From the NCBI GenBank assembly GCA_965247565.1, contig CBDFHF010000003.1, positions 2,170,001-2,234,000 on the forward strand: a DNA stretch of 64,000 nt. The letters run 5' to 3'. Positions 8,640 to 15,672 of the stretch are shown one piece after another; position 1 is the stretch's first letter; each line of letters begins with the position of its first letter. Source of the DNA: CBDFHF01 sp965247565 (GTDB taxonomy: Bacteria; Pseudomonadota; Gammaproteobacteria; Methylococcales; Methylomonadaceae). The notes beneath the pieces are model-generated. The model was not told where the DNA came from. It ran no database searches and was given only the letters and a program-made list of their open reading frames with translations. A program made the position numbers and the translations under genes.

Positions 8640-8684
8640 TTGACTAAATGGTATCATTTGAGACAATGATTCACTATCAAATGA
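8640..8684 (+). promoter_or_regulatory. Probable promoter and operator of the Xre-RES pair
   Basis: A -35-like TTGACT at 8640-8645 is followed after 16 bases by GACAAT at 8662-8667. A perfect inverted repeat, TCATTTGA at 8654-8661 and TCAAATGA at 8677-8684, straddles the -10. Xre-family antitoxins autorepress by binding such palindromes, so this is the likely operator. The site lies about 20 bases before the antitoxin ATG. Confidence 0.5.
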
Positions 8685-8701
8685 GCCCACGCGATGAATA
8701 A

Positions 8702-9130
8702 ATGATTCTAGTGACACCCGAAAAAATAGCTTCGTTTATGTCGCTATTACCTTTGCCACATTCCTTTGCCGAATTGGATTCGCTGGTTTCGCACGGTTTG
8801 CCGAAACATGCATTGAAGTCTATTGTAGACAACCTTGGCCTTAGCACGGAAGAGCGCAAGAAATTGTTGTTTCGGATCGTTCCAGAAGCGACCTATAAAA
8901 GGCGCCGGGACAAGTTGAGCGCTGAAGAATCTGAACGAACTGAACGCCTAGCCAGAATTTATGCGATTGCCCAATACGTGTGGGACTCAGAAGCTGAGGC
9001 CAGAGTATTTCTACTTACAACACATCCTTTGTTACAAGGCCGTACCCCGCTTGATGTTTCTCTGACCGAGATAGGCGCTCGCCGGGTTGAAGAATTGCTC
9101 TGGCGATTGTATTACGGCATCGCGGCTTAG
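8702..9130 (+). CDS. Xre/MbcA/ParS-type antitoxin of a RES toxin
   Basis: The 142-residue protein fits the Xre antitoxin family of the RES systems. It has an N-terminal Xre-like helix-turn-helix region (HALKSIVDNLGLSTEERKKL) and then RIVPEATYKRRRDKLSAEES. The C-terminal toxin-binding MbcA/ParS (DUF2384) domain follows, with RLARIYAIAQYVWDSEAEAR, LLTTHPLLQGRTPLDVSLTE and GARRVEELLWRLYYGIA. It neutralises the RES toxin encoded next and probably represses their shared promoter. Stop and start overlap by one base (TAGTG). The codon pattern resembles its neighbours. Confidence 0.92.
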   Translation: MILVTPEKIASFMSLLPLPHSFAELDSLVSHGLPKHALKSIVDNLGLSTEERKKLLFRIVPEATYKRRRDKLSAEESERTERLARIYAIAQYVWDSEAEARVFLLTTHPLLQGRTPLDVSLTEIGARRVEELLWRLYYGIAA

Positions 9131-9582
9131 TGGTTATATACCGGATAGCTGACGGCCGCCATCCAATTTGGGACGGGACAGGTGCCGCCTTAATTGGCGG
9201 CCGGTGGAATAGTCCAGGTAAGCCGGTTATTTACGGATCGCTGTCTTACTCTTGTGCTTTGCTAGAAATTCTGGCACATGCGAACATTGGTCGCGTGCCG
9301 CAGACACATCAATACGTTATTGCGGAAGTATCCAAAGACGTTTCGGTAGAAATTGTCGAGCAGAGCAAGCTGCCTCTAGGTTGGGATTCAGACAACAGCG
9401 CATCAGCAAGGGCAGTCGGCGATCAATGGCTATTAGAGGTAAGATCAGCTGTGTTGATAATTCCTTCCGTTATTGCCAAGCTGGACAGCAACGCAATTGT
9501 CAACCCACTTCATCCTGACTCCAAAAAATTGATAGTTTCAGAGCCGCAAAAAGTGATTTGGGATAAGCGGCTTTTCCAGTAG
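9130..9582 (+). CDS. RES-domain toxin (NAD+-degrading)
   Basis: RES toxins deplete NAD+ by glycohydrolase or phosphorylase activity and stop growth. The 150-residue product shows family features: YRIADGRHPIWDGTGAALIG, GGRWNSPGKPVIYGSLSYSC (conserved Arg and Tyr), ALLEILAH (conserved Glu), AVGDQWL and SAVLIIPSVIAKLDSNAIVN followed by NPLHPD. It starts with GTG at 9130, sharing a base with the antitoxin stop codon, so expression should be coupled. The protein is full length and the key residues are present, so it is probably functional. It is the first cargo after yebC. Confidence 0.92.
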   Translation: MVIYRIADGRHPIWDGTGAALIGGRWNSPGKPVIYGSLSYSCALLEILAHANIGRVPQTHQYVIAEVSKDVSVEIVEQSKLPLGWDSDNSASARAVGDQWLLEVRSAVLIIPSVIAKLDSNAIVNPLHPDSKKLIVSEPQKVIWDKRLFQ

Positions 9583-9740
9583 CATCATACATTTATAACT
9601 CAGTTAGCTATAAAAACTCTAAAAACCAACGTTGGCACATTTCAACCTTTTTTGTAAGATCAGCTATTTTGCGACATTCAAATAATGGAAAAACGTTGAT
9701 TTTGGAAGGCGGCTATACTTTAAAAAAGCGGGATTTAGTC

Positions 9741-9809
9741 TTACGCTTGATAAATTGATTGGAAGATCTGCAAAATGTTTATTCTGATGCAGATATTGTC
9801 GAAGCGTAG
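9741..9809 (+). pseudogene. Degenerate 3' fragment of yebC (tail copy 2)
   Basis: In one frame the DNA reads LIN-stop-LEDLQNVYSDADIVEA-stop, against LIDRLEDLDDVQNVYSNADI in the intact yebC. It carries a nonsense change and a two-codon deletion, and it diverges after ADI. The match begins within TTACGCTTGAT and ends at the TAG at 9807-9809. It lies between the RES toxin and the exported protein at 9966-11270. The rest of the 9583-9965 gap shows no gene. The bases around the stop (GTCGAAGCGTAGGATGGGT) recur at the left end of the MITE-like element at 11349. Confidence 0.75.
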
Positions 9810-9965
9810 GATGGGTTGCTTGATGATGTTGTTGAATGAGGGTTGATTTTCCATGAGGGATGTGTGCCTGCCAACCTCTATACTAAATCTGACACGAGCA
9901 CTTTCTGTAGGGTAGATTGGTCACGCGAGTCCAGCTTAGGATTATTTCTCTTTGGGAGCTTCACG

Positions 9966-11270
9966 ATGCTTGTTAGAAAACAAAGTCTGTTGATCACAAT
10001 GTTCATAGCAATGTTATGTCTATTTACCTTGGGCTCTGGATTGGCTGAAACGGCTAAACCCTTATCAGTAGAAAATGAGAAAGTACTTGATGACGTAAGA
10101 TTTTTGGCGGGTTTGTTACCTTTCGAAAATCAGAACCCGGACAATCTGAAGCGGCAATTATTAAACCAAGGTTTCGTTTTGACCAAAGATGAAATTAATA
10201 GTCTTGGCGTGCGGCATATTGAGTTTCAAAAAGGTAATGATGAATTCTATCGATTAATTTTTGAGATCGAAGACAACATGATAGCCGCTTATCAGGTGCA
10301 TTTAACCGGTTGGTATTATGTAGGCGACCAGGCTGCAATAATCTGGGCTAAGCATGGTGGGCCACCGTTTGATAATGGCGGTAGTTTACGCGTTCTTGCC
10401 GAGTCTAAAATGCGCACAGAGCTGCAAGATATCTATGCCTTGGAACAATTTGCACCCTTAGAGCAACATAGTCCAGAAGTCCTTAAGCAAATCTTATTGA
10501 AACTGGGCTATAAAGTCACTTCCCAAAAATCTGATAAGTTTGGTTATACCTCTGTGGAGTTGACCAAAATGGGTAAATACAAAAAAATCCGCATTGCGTT
10601 TGAAATTTTTGACAAGGAGTACATGAGTTTCGTTAACAAAGTAATTAATAAGCTATATCCAAGTTATAAGACTCCGCAGGGCGAGGCAATGTCTGAAATG
10701 ATAGTGCTCGACGCTACAAAAGTGATGTTTGATCCCATAAAGGATGATGTTATGGGTAAATACCTTGTATTTAAGAATGTTGAAAATAAATATCTTCAAA
10801 GAGTTGCGATGGGTGTATTAGATTTAAAGAATGTAACCACGCCACGAGAGGACTTAGAACGATACGCCACAGCGGTATCAGGAGCGTACCCGTACCTTTA
10901 TTTTAACGAGGGTGATGATTGTGAATACAATCGTTTTGATGGCATACACACTCTAAAAAAAGATATGGCAGATAATGTGATATTTTTTTTTGAGGAAAAT
11001 GAGAAATTTGATGTTCTCGAAAGCATTTTATATGGCTTCGATTCTTTTGCGCGGGTCTATGCCATAAAAGCCCTTGAGCGCGCGGGATTAGCGGCCAACC
11101 CGAAACATCAAGCCCAGATTGCCAAAATATTGAGTGACCCAACCCCCATAAAAATCTGTAACCCATCGCTTACAGTAAGGGAATTGGAAGCATTAAGCTG
11201 GGATGATAGAGACACGAGTTACAAATCATTCACGGCGCGGGAACTAAAAGCTGAATTGGATAAAAAGTAA
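9966..11270 (+). CDS. Exported protein of unknown function with an internal duplicated domain
   Basis: I do not recognise the family. From the ATG at 9966 (ribosome site GGGAG seven bases upstream) the 434-residue protein starts with a signal peptide, MLVRKQSLLITMFIAMLCLF, ending near GLAETA. Two copies of a domain of about 75 residues follow. The first runs LDDVRFLAGLLPFE, LKRQLLNQGFVLTKDE and RLIFEIEDNMI; the second runs LQDIYALEQFAPLE, LKQILLKLGYKVTSQK and IRIAFEIFDKEYM. The C-terminal part contains a HEAT-like helix pair (ESILYGFDSFARVYAIKALE). An open frame continues 41 codons upstream from a TTG, but the start at 9966 fits the signal peptide. It sits alone between two yebC tail fragments. 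Confidence 0.72.
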   Translation: MLVRKQSLLITMFIAMLCLFTLGSGLAETAKPLSVENEKVLDDVRFLAGLLPFENQNPDNLKRQLLNQGFVLTKDEINSLGVRHIEFQKGNDEFYRLIFEIEDNMIAAYQVHLTGWYYVGDQAAIIWAKHGGPPFDNGGSLRVLAESKMRTELQDIYALEQFAPLEQHSPEVLKQILLKLGYKVTSQKSDKFGYTSVELTKMGKYKKIRIAFEIFDKEYMSFVNKVINKLYPSYKTPQGEAMSEMIVLDATKVMFDPIKDDVMGKYLVFKNVENKYLQRVAMGVLDLKNVTTPREDLERYATAVSGAYPYLYFNEGDDCEYNRFDGIHTLKKDMADNVIFFFEENEKFDVLESILYGFDSFARVYAIKALERAGLAANPKHQAQIAKILSDPTPIKICNPSLTVRELEALSWDDRDTSYKSFTARELKAELDKK

Positions 11271-11290
11271 AGTTAAGTAAGTTTAGTAGA

Positions 11291-11341
11291 TCGGGCAGGC
11301 GGTTTTTGCCCGACATTTCGATGCTTCGATTTGTCGGGCAA
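11291..11341. repeat. REP-like hairpin, copy 1
   Basis: TCGGGCA (11291-11297) pairs with TGCCCGA (11307-11313). The longer arm TTGCCCGACA (11306-11315) can pair instead with TGTCGGGCAA (11332-11341), giving two mutually exclusive hairpins. A closely similar sequence lies at 13783-13834. Both copies follow directly after the 3' end of a gene, as intergenic REP-type elements do. Either could act as a transcription terminator or mRNA stabiliser. Confidence 0.65.
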
Positions 11342-11355
11342 CGAACAGTCGAAGC

Positions 11356-11509
11356 GTAGGATGGGTAGAGTGCAGCGAAACCCATCAAACCATGCATATC
11401 AATGCACGCCAGTAAAGAAGGAGTATTTCTTAGTTGGGCTTATTTCGATTAACATTTAAGTTAAAGTGTATTTTATTTGATGGGTTTCGCTGCACTCTAC
11501 CTATCCTAC
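11356..11509. repeat. MITE-like element with 34-bp terminal inverted repeats
   Basis: The left arm at 11356-11389 (starting GTAGGATGGGTAGAGTGC) and the right arm at 11476-11509 (ending CACTCTACCTATCCTAC) are inverted repeats of 34 bp with one mismatch. They enclose about 86 bp without a coding frame. The total of 154 bp, the terminal repeats and the lack of a transposase are typical of a miniature inverted-repeat element. Its right end abuts the captured yebC tail that starts at 11514. I see no obvious target duplication. Confidence 0.75.
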
Positions 11510-11513
11510 GAGC

Positions 11514-11659
11514 TACAAGCCGCCACCATGTCCGAGTTAGATGCCGAAACCGCCGAAAAAATGCTACGCTTGATCGGCCGTTTGGAGGATTTGGATGATT
11601 TACAAAATGTGTACTCTAACGCAGATATTAGTGACGAGATTATGGAAGGCTTGGAGTAA
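11514..11659 (+). pseudogene. Truncated yebC 3' end, well-preserved tail copy 3
   Basis: The frame encodes LQAATMSELDAETAEKMLR and ends QNVYSNADISDEIMEGLE-stop. It matches the last 48 residues of the intact YebC with five substitutions, while most base changes are silent. It has no start region of its own: the open frame upstream (from 11477) is made by the MITE arm, so I do not call it a gene. The silent-site pattern means this tail diverged while it was part of a functional yebC, presumably in another lineage or as the former end of the resident gene. Confidence 0.88.
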
Positions 11660-12319
11660 TTTCGAAATCTTCTATAGTTAGCTTCATACCTAACTATCGG
11701 AGTAGAAAAATCAACATGGCAACGTTTCTTAATACCAGTGCGACAAACTACTTTCTTGAGGAACTCATTAAGAATGCTAAAGACAGGCTTATTTTAATAA
11801 GTCCATTTTTAAAGCTAAATGATCGAATGAAAGAGCTCTTAGCTGATAAAAATCGGCTTAAGATTGATGTACGCATTGTTTATGGTAAGAGCGAACTCCA
11901 ACCTGAAGAGATTAATTGGCTCAAAGAACTAACATATATTCGAACCAGTTTTTGTAAAAACTTGCACGCTAAATGCTACTTAAATGAAGAACTATGCATT
12001 ATCACTAGCCTGAATCTCTATGAGTTCAGCCAAATAAATAATAACGAAATGGGAGTGCTTATTCGTCGAACGGACGATGCTGATTTGTACAAAGATGCAT
12101 ACGAAGAAGCGCAGCGTATTATTCGCATTAGTGAAGAAGTTCGTATTTCCCTGGAGCGGGTTGTAATCGAACCAGAAGAAAAATCTGAAACGGATGAGAA
12201 ATCCGGAAAATTGACTTCTTCAAAACTTGCTCAAAAACTCGGCATAAGGACAAACGAATTCCTGGAAAATCTTGTTATTTTAGGGCTACTTGAAATCAAA
12301 GAAGGAAAGCATTATTTAA

Positions 12320-13648
12320 GGGGATCTCTAAAAATACCCCACCTCACAGCGATTTTTGACGGGAAGCAATGGCACTGAAATGAGATAATAACAGTGAGTC
12401 CACTGATAGAGAACCGTCCCATGAAACCCCGCCAACCTGGATTATTCGACGTAGAAGAAAGAGCCGCGCAACTAATCAAAATGGGAGACCCTTTGGTAGG
12501 ATTGAAAGCCCGGATAGACTGGGAAGCGTTTCGGCCTGAACTTAAACGCCTGCATGAAAAGGATAGAAAAAGTCAGGCAGGCGCCAAGCCGTTCGATGGG
12601 GTGCTGATGTTCAAGATTTTGGTACTCCAGCAGCTGCACAATTTATCGGATGATGGCATCGAATATCAGATTCGGGATCGGTTCAGCTTCATGCGTTTTC
12701 TGGGTTTGCAATTAGAAGATAAAGTGCCGGATTCGAAAACCGTGTGGAGGTTTCGCGAACGGCTTAAGGATCTAAACTTGGTTGAGGAGTTGTTTGCCCG
12801 GTTTCATGGACAACTGGCGGCGCAAGGTTATGCGGCTCGAGCGGGGCAGATGATTGATGCCACCTTTGTCGAAGTCCCCAAGCAACGCAATAGCCGTAAA
12901 GAAAACGCCCAGATTAAAGAAGGGCAAGTGCCTGAGGCATGGGATAAGCCGGAGGTTCAGGCCAAGCGTCGGCAGAAAGATACCGAAGCGCGCTGGACAA
13001 AGAAAAACGATGAGAAGCATTACGGCTATAAAAATCACATCAACGCGGATGAGGAAAACAAGCTCATACAAAGCTATTCAGTCACCCATGCGGCGGTTCA
13101 CGACAGTCAGGTATTCGATGAATTACTCGACCAGGCAATCGATGTGGAGGGCAATAAACGAGCGGTTTATGCCGACAGTGCTTATCGTTCAGAAGCCCAG
13201 GAGCAGCGCTTAGCTAACGCCGATATTGAGAGCCAGGTTTGTGAAAAAGGCACACGAGGCAAACCCTTAACCGAAGAACAAAAGTTATCAAACCGGACGA
13301 AGTCAAAAGTCAGAGCCCGAGTCGAACATGTGTTTGGTGCACAGGCGGCAATGGGTGGGCATTTAGTTCGCACCATCGGTTTGCAACGAGCCAAAGTCAA
13401 AATTGGTTTGATGAATTTAGTGTACAACATGAAGCGTTTGATACAGTTGATTAAACGAGATGTGATGAACCCGTACAGGAAAGGTGCGCCCACAGTGGCA
13501 TAAAAACGGGGAAATAATCTCAAAACACGGGGATTTGATGCGGTTTTTACTTCAAATAGCCGGAATGCACCCTGATTTTAAAATAAAGTCGAAAAAAATT
13601 AGCAGAATTGCTAGGGGGTGACTTAAATTTGAATTTATAGAGGTTCCC
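12320..13648 (+). mobile_element. IS5-family insertion sequence, copy 2 (1329 bp)
   Basis: It has the same length and the same terminal repeats as the element at 770-2098, in the opposite orientation. The target duplication TTAA is present at 12316-12319 and 13649-13652. It splits the PLD-like gene after codon 201. The few differences from copy 1 and the exact duplication point to a recent insertion. Confidence 0.96.
12421..13503 (+). CDS. IS5-family DDE transposase (copy 2)
   Basis: The 360-residue transposase is nearly identical to the one at 915-1997, with the same DDE segments: QMIDATFVEVPKQR, AVYADSAYRS and ARVEHVFGAQ. In the shared part it differs by I for T in AAQLIKMG, K for E in NSRKENAQ and A for T in NHINADEE. 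It is intact, so either copy could mobilise both elements. A GTG at 12394 is an alternative start. Confidence 0.93.
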   Translation: MKPRQPGLFDVEERAAQLIKMGDPLVGLKARIDWEAFRPELKRLHEKDRKSQAGAKPFDGVLMFKILVLQQLHNLSDDGIEYQIRDRFSFMRFLGLQLEDKVPDSKTVWRFRERLKDLNLVEELFARFHGQLAAQGYAARAGQMIDATFVEVPKQRNSRKENAQIKEGQVPEAWDKPEVQAKRRQKDTEARWTKKNDEKHYGYKNHINADEENKLIQSYSVTHAAVHDSQVFDELLDQAIDVEGNKRAVYADSAYRSEAQEQRLANADIESQVCEKGTRGKPLTEEQKLSNRTKSKVRARVEHVFGAQAAMGGHLVRTIGLQRAKVKIGLMNLVYNMKRLIQLIKRDVMNPYRKGAPTVA

Positions 13649-13782
13649 TTAACAAGTAAAGGCAAAGATACAGGTGGCGAGTTTCGCATGGGATCGAAAT
13701 TTGGTCCTTACTTTTTGTGGCCTGAAAGCTTACGATTATGACGAGACTTTGTTAAATCGATTTAGAAATGTAATTAAGTAGG

Positions 13783-13834
13783 CCGGGCAGGCGGTTTCTG
13801 CCCGACATATCGATGCTTAGATTGGTCGGTCAAC
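13783..13834. repeat. REP-like hairpin, copy 2
   Basis: This stretch is closely similar to 11291-11341, with the shared core GGGCAGGCGGTTTCTGCCCG and then CGATGCTTAGATTGGTCGG. Its first hairpin is intact (CGGGCA with TGCCCG), while the second arm has changed (GGTCGGTCAA). It lies about 40 bases after the reconstructed stop of the PLD-like gene. Confidence 0.6.
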
Positions 13835-13909
13835 GAAAATCAGGTTACCCGACGTACGCGTTAGCAAGGAGTTATTGGATCAAAACTGGTGGTAAAGTCG
13901 AGAAAGCCC

Positions 13910-14521
13910 ATGAACCTAAATTATGCCTATAAGCCCATAAGTCCAGCAGAATATCTGCAAGGCGAGCAACTTGCAGAAACCAAACACGAACTTGTAGATG
14001 GTCAAGTCTATGCCATGGCTGGCGGCAGTGAAAACCATAATTTGCTTTCAGGCAATATTTTTAATGAATTGAAAAACCAGCTGAAAGGCACGTCTTGTCG
14101 AACCTTCATGGCCGATATGAAAGTCAAAGCCGGTGAGGATTTTTATTACCCGGACGTTTTAGTGGTTTGCCAAAAAGATGATGAGAGCGACTATTACAAA
14201 ACCGCGCCGGTCATTATTGTGGAAGTGTTGTCCCGATCCACCCGCCGTTTTGACCAAACCATCAAGCGCTTACGTTGCCAACAGATTCCGAGTCTGGAAG
14301 AGTATGTATTAATCGAGCAGGACAGGGGCGAGATTGAGGTTTTTAGCAAAAGAGAGCACTGGCAAGCTTCTTATTACTATTTGGGCGATGAGATTAGCTT
14401 TTATTCTCTGGATGTTACGGTAAAAGTTGAAGATATTTATTATCAAGTCAACAATGAAGATGTACTCGCTTTCTTAGAGGAACGGTCTACACTGTCTGAA
14501 AATCAAACGTTGGCTGAGTAA
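13910..14521 (+). CDS. Uma2-family (DUF820) restriction-endonuclease-like protein
   Basis: The 203-residue protein belongs to the Uma2/DUF820 family, which has a PD-(D/E)XK nuclease fold and is common in cyanobacteria and methanotrophs; its biological role is not established. Family landmarks are ISPAEYLQGEQLAETKHELV, DGQVYAMAGGSENHN, a catalytic-like YPDVLVVC and PVIIVEVLSRSTRR. Next come LRCQQIPSLEEYVLIEQD and SFYSLDVTVKVEDIY. I use the ATG at 13910; a GTG seven codons earlier keeps the frame. It is the last accessory gene before ruvC. Confidence 0.88.
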   Translation: MNLNYAYKPISPAEYLQGEQLAETKHELVDGQVYAMAGGSENHNLLSGNIFNELKNQLKGTSCRTFMADMKVKAGEDFYYPDVLVVCQKDDESDYYKTAPVIIVEVLSRSTRRFDQTIKRLRCQQIPSLEEYVLIEQDRGEIEVFSKREHWQASYYYLGDEISFYSLDVTVKVEDIYYQVNNEDVLAFLEERSTLSENQTLAE

Positions 14522-14575
14522 CAGCCAATTTATTCGATGTCACTACGGGTGTGTTAACCCAATCAACATGATTTA

Positions 14576-15073
14576 ATGAGAATTTTAGGCATAGACCCCG
14601 GTTCAAGACTGACGGGTTACGGCGTTATCGAGGGCTCTGCGCAAGGTTATAAGTACATCGCCAGCGGCAGCATTCGGGTAAAAACGGATTATTTTCCGGA
14701 TCGGCTTAAACAAATTTTTGATGGGATCGTGGAAATTGTCGATCAATATCGTCCCGAGCAAATGGCTATAGAACAAGTTTTTATGCATAAAAACGCCGAT
14801 TCTGCTTTAAAGTTGGGACAGGCGCGCGGCGCAGCTATTTGTGCGGTGCATACCTTTAATTTGCCGGTGTATGAATATGCGGCCAGACAAGTCAAGCAAG
14901 CGGTAGTAGGGAAGGGCGCTGCTGATAAGTTGCAGGTTCAGTACATGGTAAAAATTCTGTTGAACATTCAAGGCGAGTTACAAATTGATGCCAGCGATGC
15001 GTTGGGCATTAGCATCTGTCATGCGCATTATCAGCAAACTGCGATGCGATTAGCGGTAGGAGCGATGCGATGA
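14576..15073 (+). CDS. ruvC: Holliday junction resolvase RuvC
   Basis: RuvC cuts Holliday junctions symmetrically in recombinational repair. The 165-residue protein begins MRILGIDPGSRLTGYGVIEG, with the first catalytic Asp in IDPGS. It contains PEQMAIEQVF (Glu) and ends with DASDALGISICHAHY (the last two Asp residues). The length is standard. Its stop overlaps the ruvA start (ATGA), the first link in a tightly coupled ruvC-ruvA-ruvB operon. Confidence 0.96.
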   Translation: MRILGIDPGSRLTGYGVIEGSAQGYKYIASGSIRVKTDYFPDRLKQIFDGIVEIVDQYRPEQMAIEQVFMHKNADSALKLGQARGAAICAVHTFNLPVYEYAARQVKQAVVGKGAADKLQVQYMVKILLNIQGELQIDASDALGISICHAHYQQTAMRLAVGAMR

Positions 15074-15672
15074 TTGGCTTTTTGCGTGGCAAACTGGTTT
15101 TAAAAGCGCCACCATTGTTGGTTTTGGATGTGCAAGGCGTGGGCTACGAAGTGGAAGCGCCGATGACTACTTTCTATGATTTGCCTGCTTGCGGTGAAGA
15201 CGTCAAACTACACACGCATCTGGTGGTTCGGGAAGATGCACATATTTTGTTTGGTTTTTCTAAGGAAGCCGAGCGCAGCATGTTTAGAACGCTGATTAAG
15301 GTCAATGGTGTCGGCCCAAAGCTAGCGTTAACGATTTTATCCGGCCAAAGTGCTGAGGAATTTCATCGCTGTATTCAAGATAATGACACTCAAGCTTTAG
15401 TGCGTCTGCCGGGTGTCGGAAAAAAAACTGCTGAACGACTGATTATAGAAATGCGGGATCGCTTGCCTAATTTATCGGATGGCCCGATCAATTCAGATTC
15501 GGCTAATGTTGCCGTGCCACTATTAGGCAATCCGAAACAAGAAGCTATCAGCGCGTTGTGTTCGTTAGGCTATAAACCGATTGACGCCGCTAAAATGGTG
15601 CAACATATCAATTTAGAAGATAAGAGCTGTGAAGATATTATTCGCCTGGCCTTACAAGGTGCGTTGCGATGA
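15070..15672 (+). CDS. ruvA: Holliday junction DNA helicase subunit RuvA
   Basis: RuvA binds the four-way junction and loads RuvB. The 200-residue protein has the OB-fold N-terminus (MIGFLRGKLVLKAPP and VLDVQGVGYEVEAP). Two helix-hairpin-helix motifs follow (KVNGVGPKLALTIL and RLPGVGKKTAERLIIEMRD). The C-terminal domain III (EAISALCSLGYKPIDAAKMV) contacts RuvB. It overlaps ruvC and ruvB by 4 bases each. Confidence 0.96.
   Translation: MIGFLRGKLVLKAPPLLVLDVQGVGYEVEAPMTTFYDLPACGEDVKLHTHLVVREDAHILFGFSKEAERSMFRTLIKVNGVGPKLALTILSGQSAEEFHRCIQDNDTQALVRLPGVGKKTAERLIIEMRDRLPNLSDGPINSDSANVAVPLLGNPKQEAISALCSLGYKPIDAAKMVQHINLEDKSCEDIIRLALQGALR

Larger units (their letters stand above)
11716..13741 (+). 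pseudogene. PLD-like (HKD) domain protein gene interrupted by IS5-family copy 2
   Basis: The first 201 codons (11716-12318) encode a phospholipase D-like fold. They include RLILISPFLKL, a variant HxK motif in FCKNLHAKCYLNEELCIITS and SLNLYEFSQINNNEMGVLI. A winged-helix-like C-terminus follows (TSSKLAQKLGIRTNEFLENL). The IS entered at TTAA (12316-12319). Removing it together with one TTAA copy rejoins the frame at 13653 as KHYLTSKGKDTGGEFRMGS and KFGPYFLWPESLRL, with a stop at 13739-13741, giving about 230 residues. As it stands the frame ends inside the IS at 12378. Similar proteins occur as stand-alone PLD-family nucleases or nucleic acid binders; the substrate is unknown. Confidence 0.85.

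Noticed and set aside
9583..9740. Possible gene after the RES toxin
   Set aside because: Only short broken frames are present; the stretch ends in the decayed yebC tail.
11477..11659. 60-codon frame read as a short gene
   Set aside because: The first part is the right arm of the MITE-like element and the rest is a yebC tail; it is a chance fusion without a ribosome site.
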